In this document: piece by piece, positions 29,698 through 38,515 of the stretch
Position numbering within the stretch: position 1 is the stretch's first letter
Layout of the letters: every line of letters begins with the position of its first letter
Source: Betaproteobacteria bacterium
GTDB taxonomy: Bacteria > Pseudomonadota > Gammaproteobacteria > Burkholderiales > Ga0077523
Direction of reading: 5' to 3'
Assembly: GCA_016713305.1 (NCBI GenBank)
Contig: JADJPK010000010.1
Span: forward strand, 1 to 64,000
DNA: 64,000 nt
The notes under the pieces: model-generated
Seen by the model: the letters and a program-made list of their open reading frames with translations, nothing else
Told to the model about the DNA's origin: nothing
Database searches by the model: none
Translations under genes and position numbers: made by a program

Positions 29698-29896
29698 CGG
29701 GCAGGCTCCTGGTTCGGCATTCGCATTGCGGCCTTGTGGAAGCGTCCGGAGTGGACGCCGTATCGACCGCTACCCCCCGATTTGAACAGCCGGATAGGGC
29801 ACGAGCCATATGCAGCCCCGCATAGGGGAGGGACTTCGCTGCCTGCACGAACCGAAATTCCTGCCAGCCGGGCCTCGACTCAGCCCGGGGCTCGAC

Positions 29897-30511
29897 TCAA
29901 CTCTTGACCCACGTTTCGGCGAAAGCGAGAAAGGCCGTGCTCGCGTTCTTCTTGCCCGCGAATTCCCTGGGGACCGGCCGCCCGGGGACCGGCCGCCCGT
30001 TGATGAATGCGGCAGTCTCGTGCACGTCCACGAACGTGGAGAACATCTCGTGCCGCCCGGTGACGGCCTTGCCGTCGACCAGTTCCAGGACATAGCGGTC
30101 GCCCCAGCCCTTCCAGGCGAGCTGCACCTGCCCGGCGGAGGAGCGGAACCACTCCACGTGCTCCGTCCGCCCGTCACCGCCCGCCACGAAGTCCCAGGCC
30201 GGGATGGTCCGGACGCTGGCCAGCCCGCTCGTGCCGCGGAAGGCGACGAAGTGTCCGACGAATTCGTCCTTGAGCCACTCCGCCATCGGCTCGTTGTCGG
30301 TGGCGCAGAGATTGGGCCGGGCCGCATCCTTGCCGTCGCCATAGGGGTCGAGGACCAGAAAGGCCGCGTGCCCTCGCCCGTGCGGCGACAGGACCACCCG
30401 GAAGAAACTAATCAGGGCGACGTAGGGTCCATCCGGAGACTCCTTGAGATACATGCCGGGGTTTTCTCCGGCCCAGTCGACTTCGCGGGGGTTGGCGGTG
30501 GGACGAGCCAT
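29897..30511 (-). CDS. Hypothetical protein, 204 residues
   Basis: I do not recognise the family. The start at 30511 (MARPTANPREVDWAGE) follows a GAGGAG ribosome site. The protein looks cytosolic and compact: tryptophan-rich with YVALISFFRVVLSPHGRGHAAFLVLDP and DEFVGHFVAFRG. The C-terminal half contains a 5-residue unit GRPVP twice, encoded by an exact 15-base tandem repeat. It diverges from moaA with about 110 bases between the starts. Much longer frames reading through to 33394 are artefacts of high GC. Confidence 0.65.
   Translation of the reverse strand: MARPTANPREVDWAGENPGMYLKESPDGPYVALISFFRVVLSPHGRGHAAFLVLDPYGDGKDAARPNLCATDNEPMAEWLKDEFVGHFVAFRGTSGLASVRTIPAWDFVAGGDGRTEHVEWFRSSAGQVQLAWKGWGDRYVLELVDGKAVTGRHEMFSTFVDVHETAAFINGRPVPGRPVPREFAGKKNASTAFLAFAETWVKS
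29969..29998. repeat. Two tandem copies of a 15-base unit
   Basis: GGGGACCGGCCGCCC occurs twice in direct tandem (29969-29983 and 29984-29998) inside the 204-residue gene, in frame, adding five residues. It is a typical slippage site. Confidence 0.9.
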
Positions 30512-30625
30512 GGGGGTCTCCTCGGAGGATGTTCGGCGGGCCAGTGTACGCCGGGCCCGTTGTGTTCCGGCGGTTATAATCCCCCCCCGACCCAGCCGCG
30601 GGCGCCGGCTGCCGAGAACGACGCC

Positions 30626-31645
30626 ATGACAAACATCCCATCTACGTTGTTGGACACGCGCGCACGTCCCCTGCGGGACCTGCGCATCTCCGTTACGGAC
30701 CGATGCAACTTCCGCTGCACCTATTGCATGCCGAAGGAGATCTACGGCAAGGACTTCCAGTTCCTCGAACGCGAGCAGCTGCTGTCCTTCGGCGAGATCC
30801 ACCGGCTCGTGCGCATCTTCCGCGATCACGGCGTGGAGAAGATCCGCATCACCGGCGGCGAGCCGCTCGTGCGGCGCAAGCTGGAGCGGCTGATCGAGAT
30901 GATCGCCTATCACGGCGACCTCGACCTCACGCTGACCACCAACGCCTCGCTGCTCAAGCAGAAGGCCCAGGCGCTGAAGGATGCCGGGTTGAAGCGCATC
31001 ACGGTCAGCCTGGATTCGCTGGACAACGCGACGTTCATGAAGATGAACGACGTGGACTTCCCGGTGGAGAAGGTGCTGGAAGGCATCGAGGAAGCCGACC
31101 GCGTGGGCCTCAACCCGATCAAGGTCAACATGGTGGTCAAGCGCGGCGTGAACGACCACTCGATCGTGGACATGGCGCGCTTCTTCAAGGGCAGCGGCCA
31201 CATCCTGAGATTCATCGAGTTCATGGACGTGGGATCCACCAACGGCTGGAAGATGGAAAACGTGGTGCCGTCCAGCGAGTTGATCGCGCGCATCGGCGCC
31301 GAAATGCCCATCGAGCCCATCGATCCCAACTACACCGGCGAGGTCGCCGAGCGCTGGCGCTATCGCGACGGCAGCGGCGACATCGGCTTCATCTCGTCCG
31401 TGACCCAGGCGTTCTGCAAGGACTGCTCGCGGGCGCGCCTCTCCGCGGAGGGCCAGCTCTTCACCTGCCTGTTTGCGACCAAGGGTACCGACCTGCGTTC
31501 GATCATCCGCAGCGACGGCTCGGATGAGGAGATCTCGGCCGCCATCGAACGGGTGTGGCGGGCTCGCGCGGACCGCTACTCGGAGATCCGCACCTCCGAA
31601 ACGGCGGCCCGGCCCAAGGTGGAGATGTCCTACATCGGCGGCTGA
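30626..31645 (+). CDS. moaA: GTP 3',8-cyclase, molybdenum cofactor synthesis
   Basis: MoaA is the radical-SAM enzyme that starts molybdopterin synthesis from GTP together with MoaC. The 339-residue protein has the radical-SAM cluster C27-xxx-C31-xx-C34 (CNFRCTYC), the GGEPL motif, and the C-terminal second Fe-S site with FCKDCSRARL and a further Cys in LFTC. It ends in the conserved Gly-Gly. A TATAAT sequence about 50 bases upstream is a likely -10 box. moeA follows 96 bases downstream, and a molybdoenzyme gene (soxC type) lies about 2 kb beyond. Confidence 0.96.
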   Translation: MTNIPSTLLDTRARPLRDLRISVTDRCNFRCTYCMPKEIYGKDFQFLEREQLLSFGEIHRLVRIFRDHGVEKIRITGGEPLVRRKLERLIEMIAYHGDLDLTLTTNASLLKQKAQALKDAGLKRITVSLDSLDNATFMKMNDVDFPVEKVLEGIEEADRVGLNPIKVNMVVKRGVNDHSIVDMARFFKGSGHILRFIEFMDVGSTNGWKMENVVPSSELIARIGAEMPIEPIDPNYTGEVAERWRYRDGSGDIGFISSVTQAFCKDCSRARLSAEGQLFTCLFATKGTDLRSIIRSDGSDEEISAAIERVWRARADRYSEIRTSETAARPKVEMSYIGG

Positions 31646-31741
31646 TCCCGCCGCCTTTCTCGACTGCCCTCCCCGAGGCCGGATCCGCGCGATCCGGCAC
31701 GGTGACATACCGTTCATCGCGCAGCATATCCACACGACACC

Positions 31742-33010
31742 ATGACTCCACGATCCCTGCTCGACATCACGCGCGCCGACGACTATGACCCGAATTCCAT
31801 GCCGGTCGATCAAGCGCGCCGGCACATCCGCCACTACCTCACGCCGATCACGACCGTGGAGCGCGTCGCGGTCCGTGCCGCGCTCGGCAGGATCCTGGCG
31901 GACGACATCGTCTCGCCCATCCACGTCCCCGCGCACGACAATTCGGCCATGGACGGCTACGCGGTACGGCATGCGGATCTGAAGGCCGAAGCGGACGTCA
32001 CGCTGAAGATCGTCGGGACATCGTTCGCCGGACGCCCGTACATGGGCGAAGTCGGCCCGGGCCAGGCTGTCCGGATCTTCACCGGCGCGGTGGTTCCGCC
32101 CGGCTGCGACACGGTGATCATGCAGGAACGCGCCAAGGCGGCGGACGGCTCGGTCACGCTGGGTGCGGGCGCCAGGCTCGGGCAGAACCGGCGCTTCGCC
32201 GGAGAGGACATCAAGACGGGCAGCGTGGTGCTGAGACGCGGTCAGCCGGTGCGCCCGGCGGAACTCGGATTGATCGCCTCGCTGGGAATCGGCGAGGTCT
32301 CGGTCTACCGGCGTCTGCGCGTGGCGTTCTTCTCCACCGGGGACGAACTGGTGCCCATCGGCGGCACGCCGGGTCCCGGCCAGATCTTCGATTCCAACCG
32401 CTACACGATCTTCGGCATGCTGACCGAAATGGGATTCGACGTGCTCGATCTGGGCATGGTCCCGGACACGCCGGAAGCAGTGGAGAAGGCGTTCACCCAA
32501 GCGGCCGCCTGCGCCGACGTGGTGATCACCAGCGGCGGTGTGTCCGTGGGCGATGCCGACTACGTGAAGCAGATGCTGGACCGGCTGGGACAGGTGCTGT
32601 TCTGGAAGATCGCCATGAAACCGGGACGTCCGCTCGCGTTCGGCCGGATCGGCAACGCGCACTTCTTCGGCCTCCCCGGCAATCCGGTGGCGGTGATGGT
32701 CACCTTCTACCAGTTCGTCCGCGATGCCTTGCTGATCGTCGCCGGCCGCACGGATGTGGACCCCGGGCCGGCGTTCGAGGCCAGGTTGACGGCCCCCGTG
32801 AAGAAGGCCCCGGGGCGGACGGAGTTCCAGCGGGGCATCCTGTCGCGCGACGCGACCGGTCAATGGACGGTGAAACCCACCGGCGACCAGGGCTCGGGAA
32901 TCCTGTCGTCCATGAGCCAGGCCAACTGCTTCATCGTGCTGCCCACCGAACAGGGAAACGCGGAGGCCGGCACGAACGTGACCGTGCAGGCGTTCGACGG
33001 AGCACTCTGA
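31742..33010 (+). CDS. moeA: Molybdopterin molybdenumtransferase
   Basis: MoeA inserts molybdate into adenylated molybdopterin. The 422-residue protein has the N-terminal PVDQARRHI region, the NSAMDGYA motif, RIFTGAVVPPG, the MoCF-fold STGDEL and SGGVSVGDADYVK motifs, and LPGNPVAVMVTF in the C-terminal part. Length and motifs are those of a complete enzyme. It probably shares transcription with moaA. It converges with the ankyrin protein gene, 16 bases away. Confidence 0.96.
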   Translation: MTPRSLLDITRADDYDPNSMPVDQARRHIRHYLTPITTVERVAVRAALGRILADDIVSPIHVPAHDNSAMDGYAVRHADLKAEADVTLKIVGTSFAGRPYMGEVGPGQAVRIFTGAVVPPGCDTVIMQERAKAADGSVTLGAGARLGQNRRFAGEDIKTGSVVLRRGQPVRPAELGLIASLGIGEVSVYRRLRVAFFSTGDELVPIGGTPGPGQIFDSNRYTIFGMLTEMGFDVLDLGMVPDTPEAVEKAFTQAAACADVVITSGGVSVGDADYVKQMLDRLGQVLFWKIAMKPGRPLAFGRIGNAHFFGLPGNPVAVMVTFYQFVRDALLIVAGRTDVDPGPAFEARLTAPVKKAPGRTEFQRGILSRDATGQWTVKPTGDQGSGILSSMSQANCFIVLPTEQGNAEAGTNVTVQAFDGAL

Positions 33011-33026
33011 ACGGGATCCGCCCCGC

Positions 33027-34229
33027 TCAGCGTCCGGAAAAGAGTTCCAGCAACCAGGACAGGCGCGGTCGCTCGAGCCGCGCCGCGAGTTCCAGCGCCG
33101 ATTCTCCGTGGCGGTTCTCGATCCGCGCATCGGCGCCCGCCGCCAGCAGGAGGGCGACCGCCTCGGCCGCGTCGTCGGCCACGGCAAGGCGCAGCGGCGT
33201 CTCCCCCTGGGCCGACTCTCTCTCCACGTCCCCGCCCCGCCGGATGAGCTGTTCCAGCGCCGCGAGCCGTGCGGGATCCGAGGCCCGGCCGAGCCCGCGG
33301 GCCGCCCAGTGCAGCGAGGTCTGACCATCCTGGGCGGCGAGATTCGGATCGGCCCCCGCATCCAGCAGCGCGGCCACGGTTTCCGGTGAGACATCCGTTC
33401 CGCCGAGCGCGCACATGAGCAGCGTCACTCCACCGCGCGGCGACCGCAGGTTGGGGTCGAGGCCGTCGCGAAGCAGCCGTTCCACTCGCTGCCAGTTCGA
33501 GCCTCGAACCGCGGCGACCACCGCACTGTTTCCACAATCCAGCAAGCGCGGCGCCGGTAGCGGCGCGGACGGCCACGCGCCCTGTCCCGCTGCAGGCGAG
33601 AAGCGCAGGGAAATCGTCTCGCTCGCCAGAAGCATCCACGCGGACGACGACGGCGCGTCACGGGACAGCACGAACACGGAAAATTCGCTGCCCGACCATT
33701 CCGCCGGCGGCTTCGAGCCTACCGAGAAGACCGGCATGATCCAGTCGTGCGCATTGCCCGAGCGCAGCGTCTGCCGGCCGGACATGAATACCCGGGGATC
33801 CCGCTTGAGCCGGGTGCGCAGCGAATCGAAGGCGCCGATCTGATCCGGTCCCAGCACACTGCCCCACCGCTCCAGGAGTGCCGGTTCGAGACCGTCGTAG
33901 ATCTCCGGTTCGGCCTCGTCCACGTGCAACGACAACGGCGCGGAAGCCGCCATCATTCCGCGCGGGGCGGCGACCGGGCCGGAGGGCCAGGCCCGGGAAC
34001 CTGCCGCGCCCGCCCGGTTCGTGGCGTAGACCGACACGTCGCCTCGATCGCGGGGGACGAGGATCGCGAACGGTGCGGCCTCGAGGGTGACCGGTCCGTT
34101 GCCCGCGGAGATCGTCCGCCCCTGCTGCACGATCCGCACGGGAAGGCGTTCGGCCGCCGCAACGACGCCGGACGACGAAGCGGCGATCAGAAGAAGCGAC
34201 AGCAGCCGGGCGGCCAGGGCACCCGCCAT
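33027..34229 (-). CDS. Exported ankyrin-repeat protein
   Basis: A 400-residue protein from the ATG at 34229, which sits 7 bases after the cytochrome c stop; a longer start at 34265 would overlap it. The N-terminus is a signal peptide (ARLLSLLLIAASSSGVVAAA). The first half has no recognised domain. The C-terminal part holds about four ankyrin repeats (GGVTLLMCALGG, DGQTSLHWAARG, QGETPLRLAVAD, HGESALELAARL). It probably acts in the periplasm by protein contact. It is the last gene of the soxC cluster, so it may assist the molybdoenzyme or cytochrome. Confidence 0.82.
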   Translation of the reverse strand: MAGALAARLLSLLLIAASSSGVVAAAERLPVRIVQQGRTISAGNGPVTLEAAPFAILVPRDRGDVSVYATNRAGAAGSRAWPSGPVAAPRGMMAASAPLSLHVDEAEPEIYDGLEPALLERWGSVLGPDQIGAFDSLRTRLKRDPRVFMSGRQTLRSGNAHDWIMPVFSVGSKPPAEWSGSEFSVFVLSRDAPSSSAWMLLASETISLRFSPAAGQGAWPSAPLPAPRLLDCGNSAVVAAVRGSNWQRVERLLRDGLDPNLRSPRGGVTLLMCALGGTDVSPETVAALLDAGADPNLAAQDGQTSLHWAARGLGRASDPARLAALEQLIRRGGDVERESAQGETPLRLAVADDAAEAVALLLAAGADARIENRHGESALELAARLERPRLSWLLELFSGR

Positions 34230-34236
34230 GGACGGG

Positions 34237-34791
34237 TCAGGGTCTCGGGCGTGCGCTCCACGCATCGACGAAGCCTTCTCGATTGGGCATGCGCACGGCG
34301 GGCAGCGTGTTGGCGTCCATCACCTGGTCGCGGCCGACAATGCCGTTCAGCCAGAGGATGTAGGCCGTCACACCATACGTTTCATCGTCGGTGAGACTCA
34401 TCGGGCGGTCATAGGGCATGGCTCGCCGCACGTAATCGAACACGATGGTCGCGTAGGGCCAGTAGCTGCCGACCGTCTGCCTGGGAGATTTCGTGCCCAG
34501 CGATCCGAGCCCACCCACGAGTGCCGGACCCGTGGCGGCCCCCTGCCCCCGCAAACCATGGCAGGACGCACACTTCTGCACGTAGGTATCGACGCCGTCG
34601 ACGGCCGTCGCCGAGCCGGCGGGCAAGCCCAGACCGTCCGGAGCGACATCGATGTCCAGCGGCGCGACTTCTTCGGGCGTCAACGGCCGCCCGAGCCGGG
34701 GCCCGTCTCCGGACGCGGATGTGGCGATGCCGCACGTGAGCATCGCCGCGACGATCGCCCGCCGCACGAGCCTTCCGTCACACGAACACAT
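34237..34791 (-). CDS. Periplasmic c-type cytochrome (SoxD-like partner)
   Basis: One haem site CASCH is present near the middle, with a likely axial Met in RAMPYDRPMSL. The start at 34791 has a GGGGGAG ribosome site 7 bases upstream; a GTG at 34767 gives a tighter signal peptide. The hydrophobic AIVAAMLTCGIATSASG is a Sec signal. It overlaps the end of the soxC-type gene by 14 bases, so it is almost certainly the electron acceptor for that enzyme. This matches SoxC/SoxD and SorA/SorB pairs. Confidence 0.87.
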   Translation of the reverse strand: MCSCDGRLVRRAIVAAMLTCGIATSASGDGPRLGRPLTPEEVAPLDIDVAPDGLGLPAGSATAVDGVDTYVQKCASCHGLRGQGAATGPALVGGLGSLGTKSPRQTVGSYWPYATIVFDYVRRAMPYDRPMSLTDDETYGVTAYILWLNGIVGRDQVMDANTLPAVRMPNREGFVDAWSARPRP

Positions 34792-36082
34792 TGGCGATCT
34801 CCCCCATGTCGTCGACGGCCCAGGCCTGGATGGCATTGCAGTGGTAACGCTGGTTGGCGCCATAGCGTGCCAGCCACTCCGGCCGCGTCGGCTGTCCCTG
34901 CCCGCGCTCGTCGGTCGCCCGGCTCATCAGCGTGGCGGGCTGACCGTCCCAATGCCATGGAATCCGGAAACGCACGAGCGTGTGCGAAGGCGCGTCGCCC
35001 GTCAGCGCGGCCGGCACCCAGGTGCGGCCAGCGTCGGCGGACACCTCCACGGTCCTCACACGGCCCGCCCCCGACCAGGCGAACCCGGCGATGTCGTAGT
35101 AACCCGGACCTGGCAGCGAGCGGCCGGCGGAGGGCTGCGTGATGACGGATTTCACGCCCATCTCGAACGTGAACTGCAGCGCGCGTCCGTCTGGCAGCAG
35201 ATCGGTGTAGTGCGACGTCTCGTCGCGCGAGTGCTGCGGACCATCCGCGAGCTTCAGCCGATGCAGCCACTTCACGCACATGTTGCCTTCGAACCCGGGC
35301 AGCACCAGCCGCAACGGATAGCCCTGCTCGGGCCTGAGGCGTTCGCCGTTCTGGTAGAGCGCCACCAACGTGTCGTCGAGCGCCTTCTCCAGCGGAATGG
35401 AGCGCGCCATCGTGGCCGCATCCGCACCTTCCGCGATCACCCAGCGGGCGCCGGTCTGCACGCCGGCCTCGTCGAGCAGCACCGACAGGGGAATGCCCGT
35501 CCACTCGCTGTTGGATACCAGTCCGTGAATCTCGCCGCAGCTCACCTGTGCCGGCTTCCCCAGGGTATTGCGGAAGCTGTTGCCGGAACACTCGATGAAC
35601 AGCACCCGGCTTTCCATCGGATAGCGCAGCAGGTCCTCCACCCGGAATTCCAGCGGCCGGTCGACCAGGCCGTGGAGGACGAGCCGGTGCCGCGCGGGAT
35701 CGATATCGGGCACTCCGTGGTGATGGCGCTCGAAGTGCAGACCGCTGGGCGTGATCGTTCCCTCGAGCTGATGCAGGGGTGTGAACGATCCGCCGTTGCC
35801 CAGCGCGATGGCCCCGTAACGCGTGTAGGTCGTGCGCAGGACGTGCCCTTCGTGGGAGGACGGCGTGCCGTAGCCGGACATGGGCTTGCCGGCGGTCTTC
35901 TGCCAGGGCATGGCCGCGGCGAGACGGGCGTCGTCCTCGGCCCGTGCCGGCACTGCCGACACCGCACTCATGGCGGCCAGCCCCTTCAGCACGGCCCGGC
36001 GATCGAGCAGACCGCCCGGCGCGACCGGGCGCGGATCGGATACGGCGAGAAAGCGGGGCCAGAAGCGCGATGGAGTTCTCAT
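34778..36082 (-). CDS. soxC: SoxC-type sulfite dehydrogenase, molybdenum subunit
   Basis: A 434-residue molybdenum oxidoreductase of the sulfite-oxidase fold. A twin-arginine signal (DRRAVLKGLAAMSAV) directs folded export. The Mo-ligand Cys165 lies in LFIECSGNSF. Family blocks TITPSGLHFERHH, GVPDIDPARH, ALYQNGERLRPEQGYP and NAIQAW are clear. It oxidises sulfite, or sulfur on the Sox carrier, in the periplasm and passes electrons to the cytochrome c encoded next. No soxXYZAB genes are in the window, so a stand-alone sulfite-oxidising role is likely. Confidence 0.9.
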   Translation of the reverse strand: MRTPSRFWPRFLAVSDPRPVAPGGLLDRRAVLKGLAAMSAVSAVPARAEDDARLAAAMPWQKTAGKPMSGYGTPSSHEGHVLRTTYTRYGAIALGNGGSFTPLHQLEGTITPSGLHFERHHHGVPDIDPARHRLVLHGLVDRPLEFRVEDLLRYPMESRVLFIECSGNSFRNTLGKPAQVSCGEIHGLVSNSEWTGIPLSVLLDEAGVQTGARWVIAEGADAATMARSIPLEKALDDTLVALYQNGERLRPEQGYPLRLVLPGFEGNMCVKWLHRLKLADGPQHSRDETSHYTDLLPDGRALQFTFEMGVKSVITQPSAGRSLPGPGYYDIAGFAWSGAGRVRTVEVSADAGRTWVPAALTGDAPSHTLVRFRIPWHWDGQPATLMSRATDERGQGQPTRPEWLARYGANQRYHCNAIQAWAVDDMGEIANVFV

Positions 36083-36085
36083 GCG

Positions 36086-36769
36086 TCAGATCCGGGAGGC
36101 GGTGAGTCGAACGAGCTGGCCGTCGTGCCAGCGTCCCAGCAGGAGCTGGCTGCTCATGGCGCCGAGGAGCGCGAGGAACATGTCCCACTGGGTATCCCAC
36201 GCGTCGCCCTGCGTGCCGAGAAAAGCCTCGGCTGCCTCGCCGGAAGCGAGGGCGACCCACCACTCGATGAATTCGTAGAACGCGCTGATGGCGAGGCAGA
36301 TGCAGGTGACGAGGAAGAAGAGCCAGCCGCGGCCGTTCACCACGCGAAGCCGCAGCAGGATCTCGCGGGCGATCATCGCAGGAACGAAGCCCTGGGCGAC
36401 GTGACCGACGCGATCGTAGTAGTTGCGCGCGAGGCCGAACTCGTCGCGCAGCCAGTTGAAGGCGGGGACTTCCGCATAGGTGTAGTGCCCGCCCACACAA
36501 AGAATGGCGGCGTGAACGAACACGAGGACCAGCACCAGATCGGTGAGCCTGCGCTGCGGATAGAGCAGAGCGAGAATCACGGCCCCGCCAATGGCGGGGA
36601 ACACCTCCAGGAACCAGGTGAGCGTGTCCTTGGGATGGAAGCCCGACCAGCCGAGGATGAGGAGGAAGCCTGCGAGCAGCGCGGCGTGCAACGGCCGGTT
36701 GGCGGCCGATCCGGACGACCGGAACAGCACGGTGGTGCCGGTCACCGCGAGGCCCCGTTCCGGAACCAC
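36086..36769 (-). CDS. DUF2238 integral membrane protein (YjdF-like)
   Basis: A 227-residue protein with about six hydrophobic segments. Conserved acidic and aromatic blocks FHPKDTLTWFLEV, NYYDRVGHVAQGFVPA, SAFYEFIEWW and GTQGDAWDTQWDM are those of the DUF2238 family. The function is unknown. It ends three bases before the soxC start, so co-transcription is certain in practice. It may be part of the electron-transfer or maturation machinery, but no evidence in the sequence settles that. Confidence 0.85.
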   Translation of the reverse strand: MVPERGLAVTGTTVLFRSSGSAANRPLHAALLAGFLLILGWSGFHPKDTLTWFLEVFPAIGGAVILALLYPQRRLTDLVLVLVFVHAAILCVGGHYTYAEVPAFNWLRDEFGLARNYYDRVGHVAQGFVPAMIAREILLRLRVVNGRGWLFFLVTCICLAISAFYEFIEWWVALASGEAAEAFLGTQGDAWDTQWDMFLALLGAMSSQLLLGRWHDGQLVRLTASRI

Positions 36770-36805
36770 GGCCGGGCGGTCATGGCGGATTCCTGTGCGA
36801 CTGGT

Positions 36806-37717
36806 TCAAGGCTGGACTTCCTCCACCTTCAGAAAGAGACGGCGATCGTCACGAGCGGCTTCCGAACTGCGGCGCACGATGCTATCCGACTGCGCGTCAC
36901 GCGTCTGCCCTGCCCCGCCCAGCGCGATCCATTCGCCGAGGCGTCCCGACACGGTGGTCTCCAGCACGCCCTGCCGCACCGTGCCGGGCGAAGACGTTCC
37001 GGCCGTGCGCCGCGCGCTTTGCGAGGAGATCTCCACCGTGACGTTGTCGCCATGGACCCGGGCGCGAGCATAGAACCCGGACAGGGCATCGCGATACTGT
37101 GTGGAATCGGCGACACGCGGCCCCGCGGGCGTGGGGACGATCTGCGTGGAGCGCACCGGGAAAGATTCCCCGGCGGCGACGAACGCCTCGCCGCCTTCGA
37201 GCACCTGGACACTGCGCGACGTGCGATCGGTGGCGGCCGACCGGCTCGAATACACACGTGCCCGCGCTGCACCGGCGCCGGCCGTTGCGCCGGGCCCGGG
37301 AGGAAGCGGGACCGCCGCGTTGCCGCTGCGGATGCCTAAGGCGGCGTCGTTTTCCTGAAGGGCGCGGTCCTCGTCCTGCGTGACGGTGATGATCAGGCGG
37401 CGCGGCCGGCGGTCGAGCTTGTCCAGCACCGAACGGAGCTGCGCGAGGTTCTCCGGGCTCGTGCGGACAATGAGCTGATTGTTGTGCGCCGACAGCGTGC
37501 CGCCGGGATCCAGCAGCGGCCGCAGGACCGGCAGCATCTCGTCGGCGTTGCGGTAATGCAGATCGATCACTTCCAGGACCGTGCGCTGGGCGAGAGCCGG
37601 GACCGGAAGACCGCAGATGGCGGCAAACGGGAAGACCCATGCCAACAATGCGATCGAGCGCCGGACCGGGTTCGGCCCCTCCTCTCCGCGAATCCCGCCC
37701 AAGCTGTCACCCCTCAT
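36806..37717 (-). CDS. Exported protein with a secretin N-type domain
   Basis: A signal peptide (SIALLAWVFPFAAICGLPVPALAQ) is followed by a segment RTVLEVIDLHYRNADEMLPV, LDPGGTLSAHNNQLIVRTSPENL and LDRRPRRLIITV, the pattern of the secretin short (N1/NolW-like) domain. The rest is a beta-rich region without the membrane-forming secretin barrel. At 303 residues it is far shorter than a full secretin. The start could be ATG 37717 or GTG 37666, which sits right at the signal peptide. It overlaps the mtfA end by 11 bases. Confidence 0.78.
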   Translation of the reverse strand: MRGDSLGGIRGEEGPNPVRRSIALLAWVFPFAAICGLPVPALAQRTVLEVIDLHYRNADEMLPVLRPLLDPGGTLSAHNNQLIVRTSPENLAQLRSVLDKLDRRPRRLIITVTQDEDRALQENDAALGIRSGNAAVPLPPGPGATAGAGAARARVYSSRSAATDRTSRSVQVLEGGEAFVAAGESFPVRSTQIVPTPAGPRVADSTQYRDALSGFYARARVHGDNVTVEISSQSARRTAGTSSPGTVRQGVLETTVSGRLGEWIALGGAGQTRDAQSDSIVRRSSEAARDDRRLFLKVEEVQP

Positions 37718-38513
37718 GGCCCTGCCCTCCTGCCGCCGCAGCGTCCCGGGACAGCCGTGCCAACGGATCCTGCCGGTAGAACTGCCGCAACTGTTCGTAC
37801 ACGTCCGGATAGTCGGTCTGCACGATGTCCGGAATCTCGAAGAACGCCTCGCTCATCACGGCGAAGAACTCCGCCGGCGACTCCGCCGCATAGGGATCGA
37901 TCTCGGTGTAGACGTGCCGGCGCACCTTGCGGCTGAAACGTTCGAACGCTTCGCTGAAGACATCGCGCCACTGCGTCCGGTTCATTCCTCTGTGCAGCGG
38001 TGGATATCCGTTGGCATCTCCGTTCAGCATGTCCAGCTTGTGGGCGAACTCGTGGATCACCACGTTGAACCCGTCGGCCTCGCCTGCGCGCGCCACGTCG
38101 GCCCAGGACAGGATCACCGGACCGTGCAGCCACGCCTGGCCCATGTGCGGCACGCGGCCGTGATGAACGACTCCCGCCTCGTCGGTCCAGGTGTGCTCGG
38201 GAATGAACTCGTCGGGATAGACGATCACCTCGACCCAGCCGTCGTAGTACTCCACTCCCAGTTCCAGCACCAGGATGCACGCCTGGGTGGCGATGGAGAT
38301 GCGCATGGCGTCGGTGAGCTGGTGGCCACCGGCGGCGGAGAGGGATTTGGACGCAAGAAACAGCGTGACGATCTCGCGCAGGCGGCCTGCTTCCCCGTCC
38401 GTGAGCGTGCGCGTGAAGACGAAGCACCGGAGCGCCTGTTGCCACAGATCGTCGTCGATGCGATGACGCTGCAGCGTCCGTTCGCGACGCCACCGCCGCA
38501 GCGCCCCCAGCAC
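37707..38513 (-). CDS. mtfA: MtfA-type zinc peptidase
   Basis: A 268-residue cytosolic metallopeptidase. The zinc motif HEFAHKLD is present, with a third ligand in the ESPAEFFAVMSEAFFE helix. In E. coli, MtfA binds and inactivates the glucose repressor Mlc and has aminopeptidase activity. No ATG is available; GTG 38513 lies three bases from the rmuC stop and gives the usual length. The gene is part of the run rmuC-mtfA-secretin-like. Confidence 0.9.
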   Translation of the reverse strand: MLGALRRWRRERTLQRHRIDDDLWQQALRCFVFTRTLTDGEAGRLREIVTLFLASKSLSAAGGHQLTDAMRISIATQACILVLELGVEYYDGWVEVIVYPDEFIPEHTWTDEAGVVHHGRVPHMGQAWLHGPVILSWADVARAGEADGFNVVIHEFAHKLDMLNGDANGYPPLHRGMNRTQWRDVFSEAFERFSRKVRRHVYTEIDPYAAESPAEFFAVMSEAFFEIPDIVQTDYPDVYEQLRQFYRQDPLARLSRDAAAAGGQGHEG

Positions 38514-38515
38514 GG

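Noticed and set aside
29897..33394. Minus-strand frame of 1165 codons
   Set aside because: Only the last 204 codons (start 30511) look like a protein; the rest is antisense to moaA and moeA.
34652..37339. Plus-strand open frame of 895 codons
   Set aside because: Antisense to the cytochrome, SoxC, DUF2238 and secretin-like genes, all clearly real on the minus strand.
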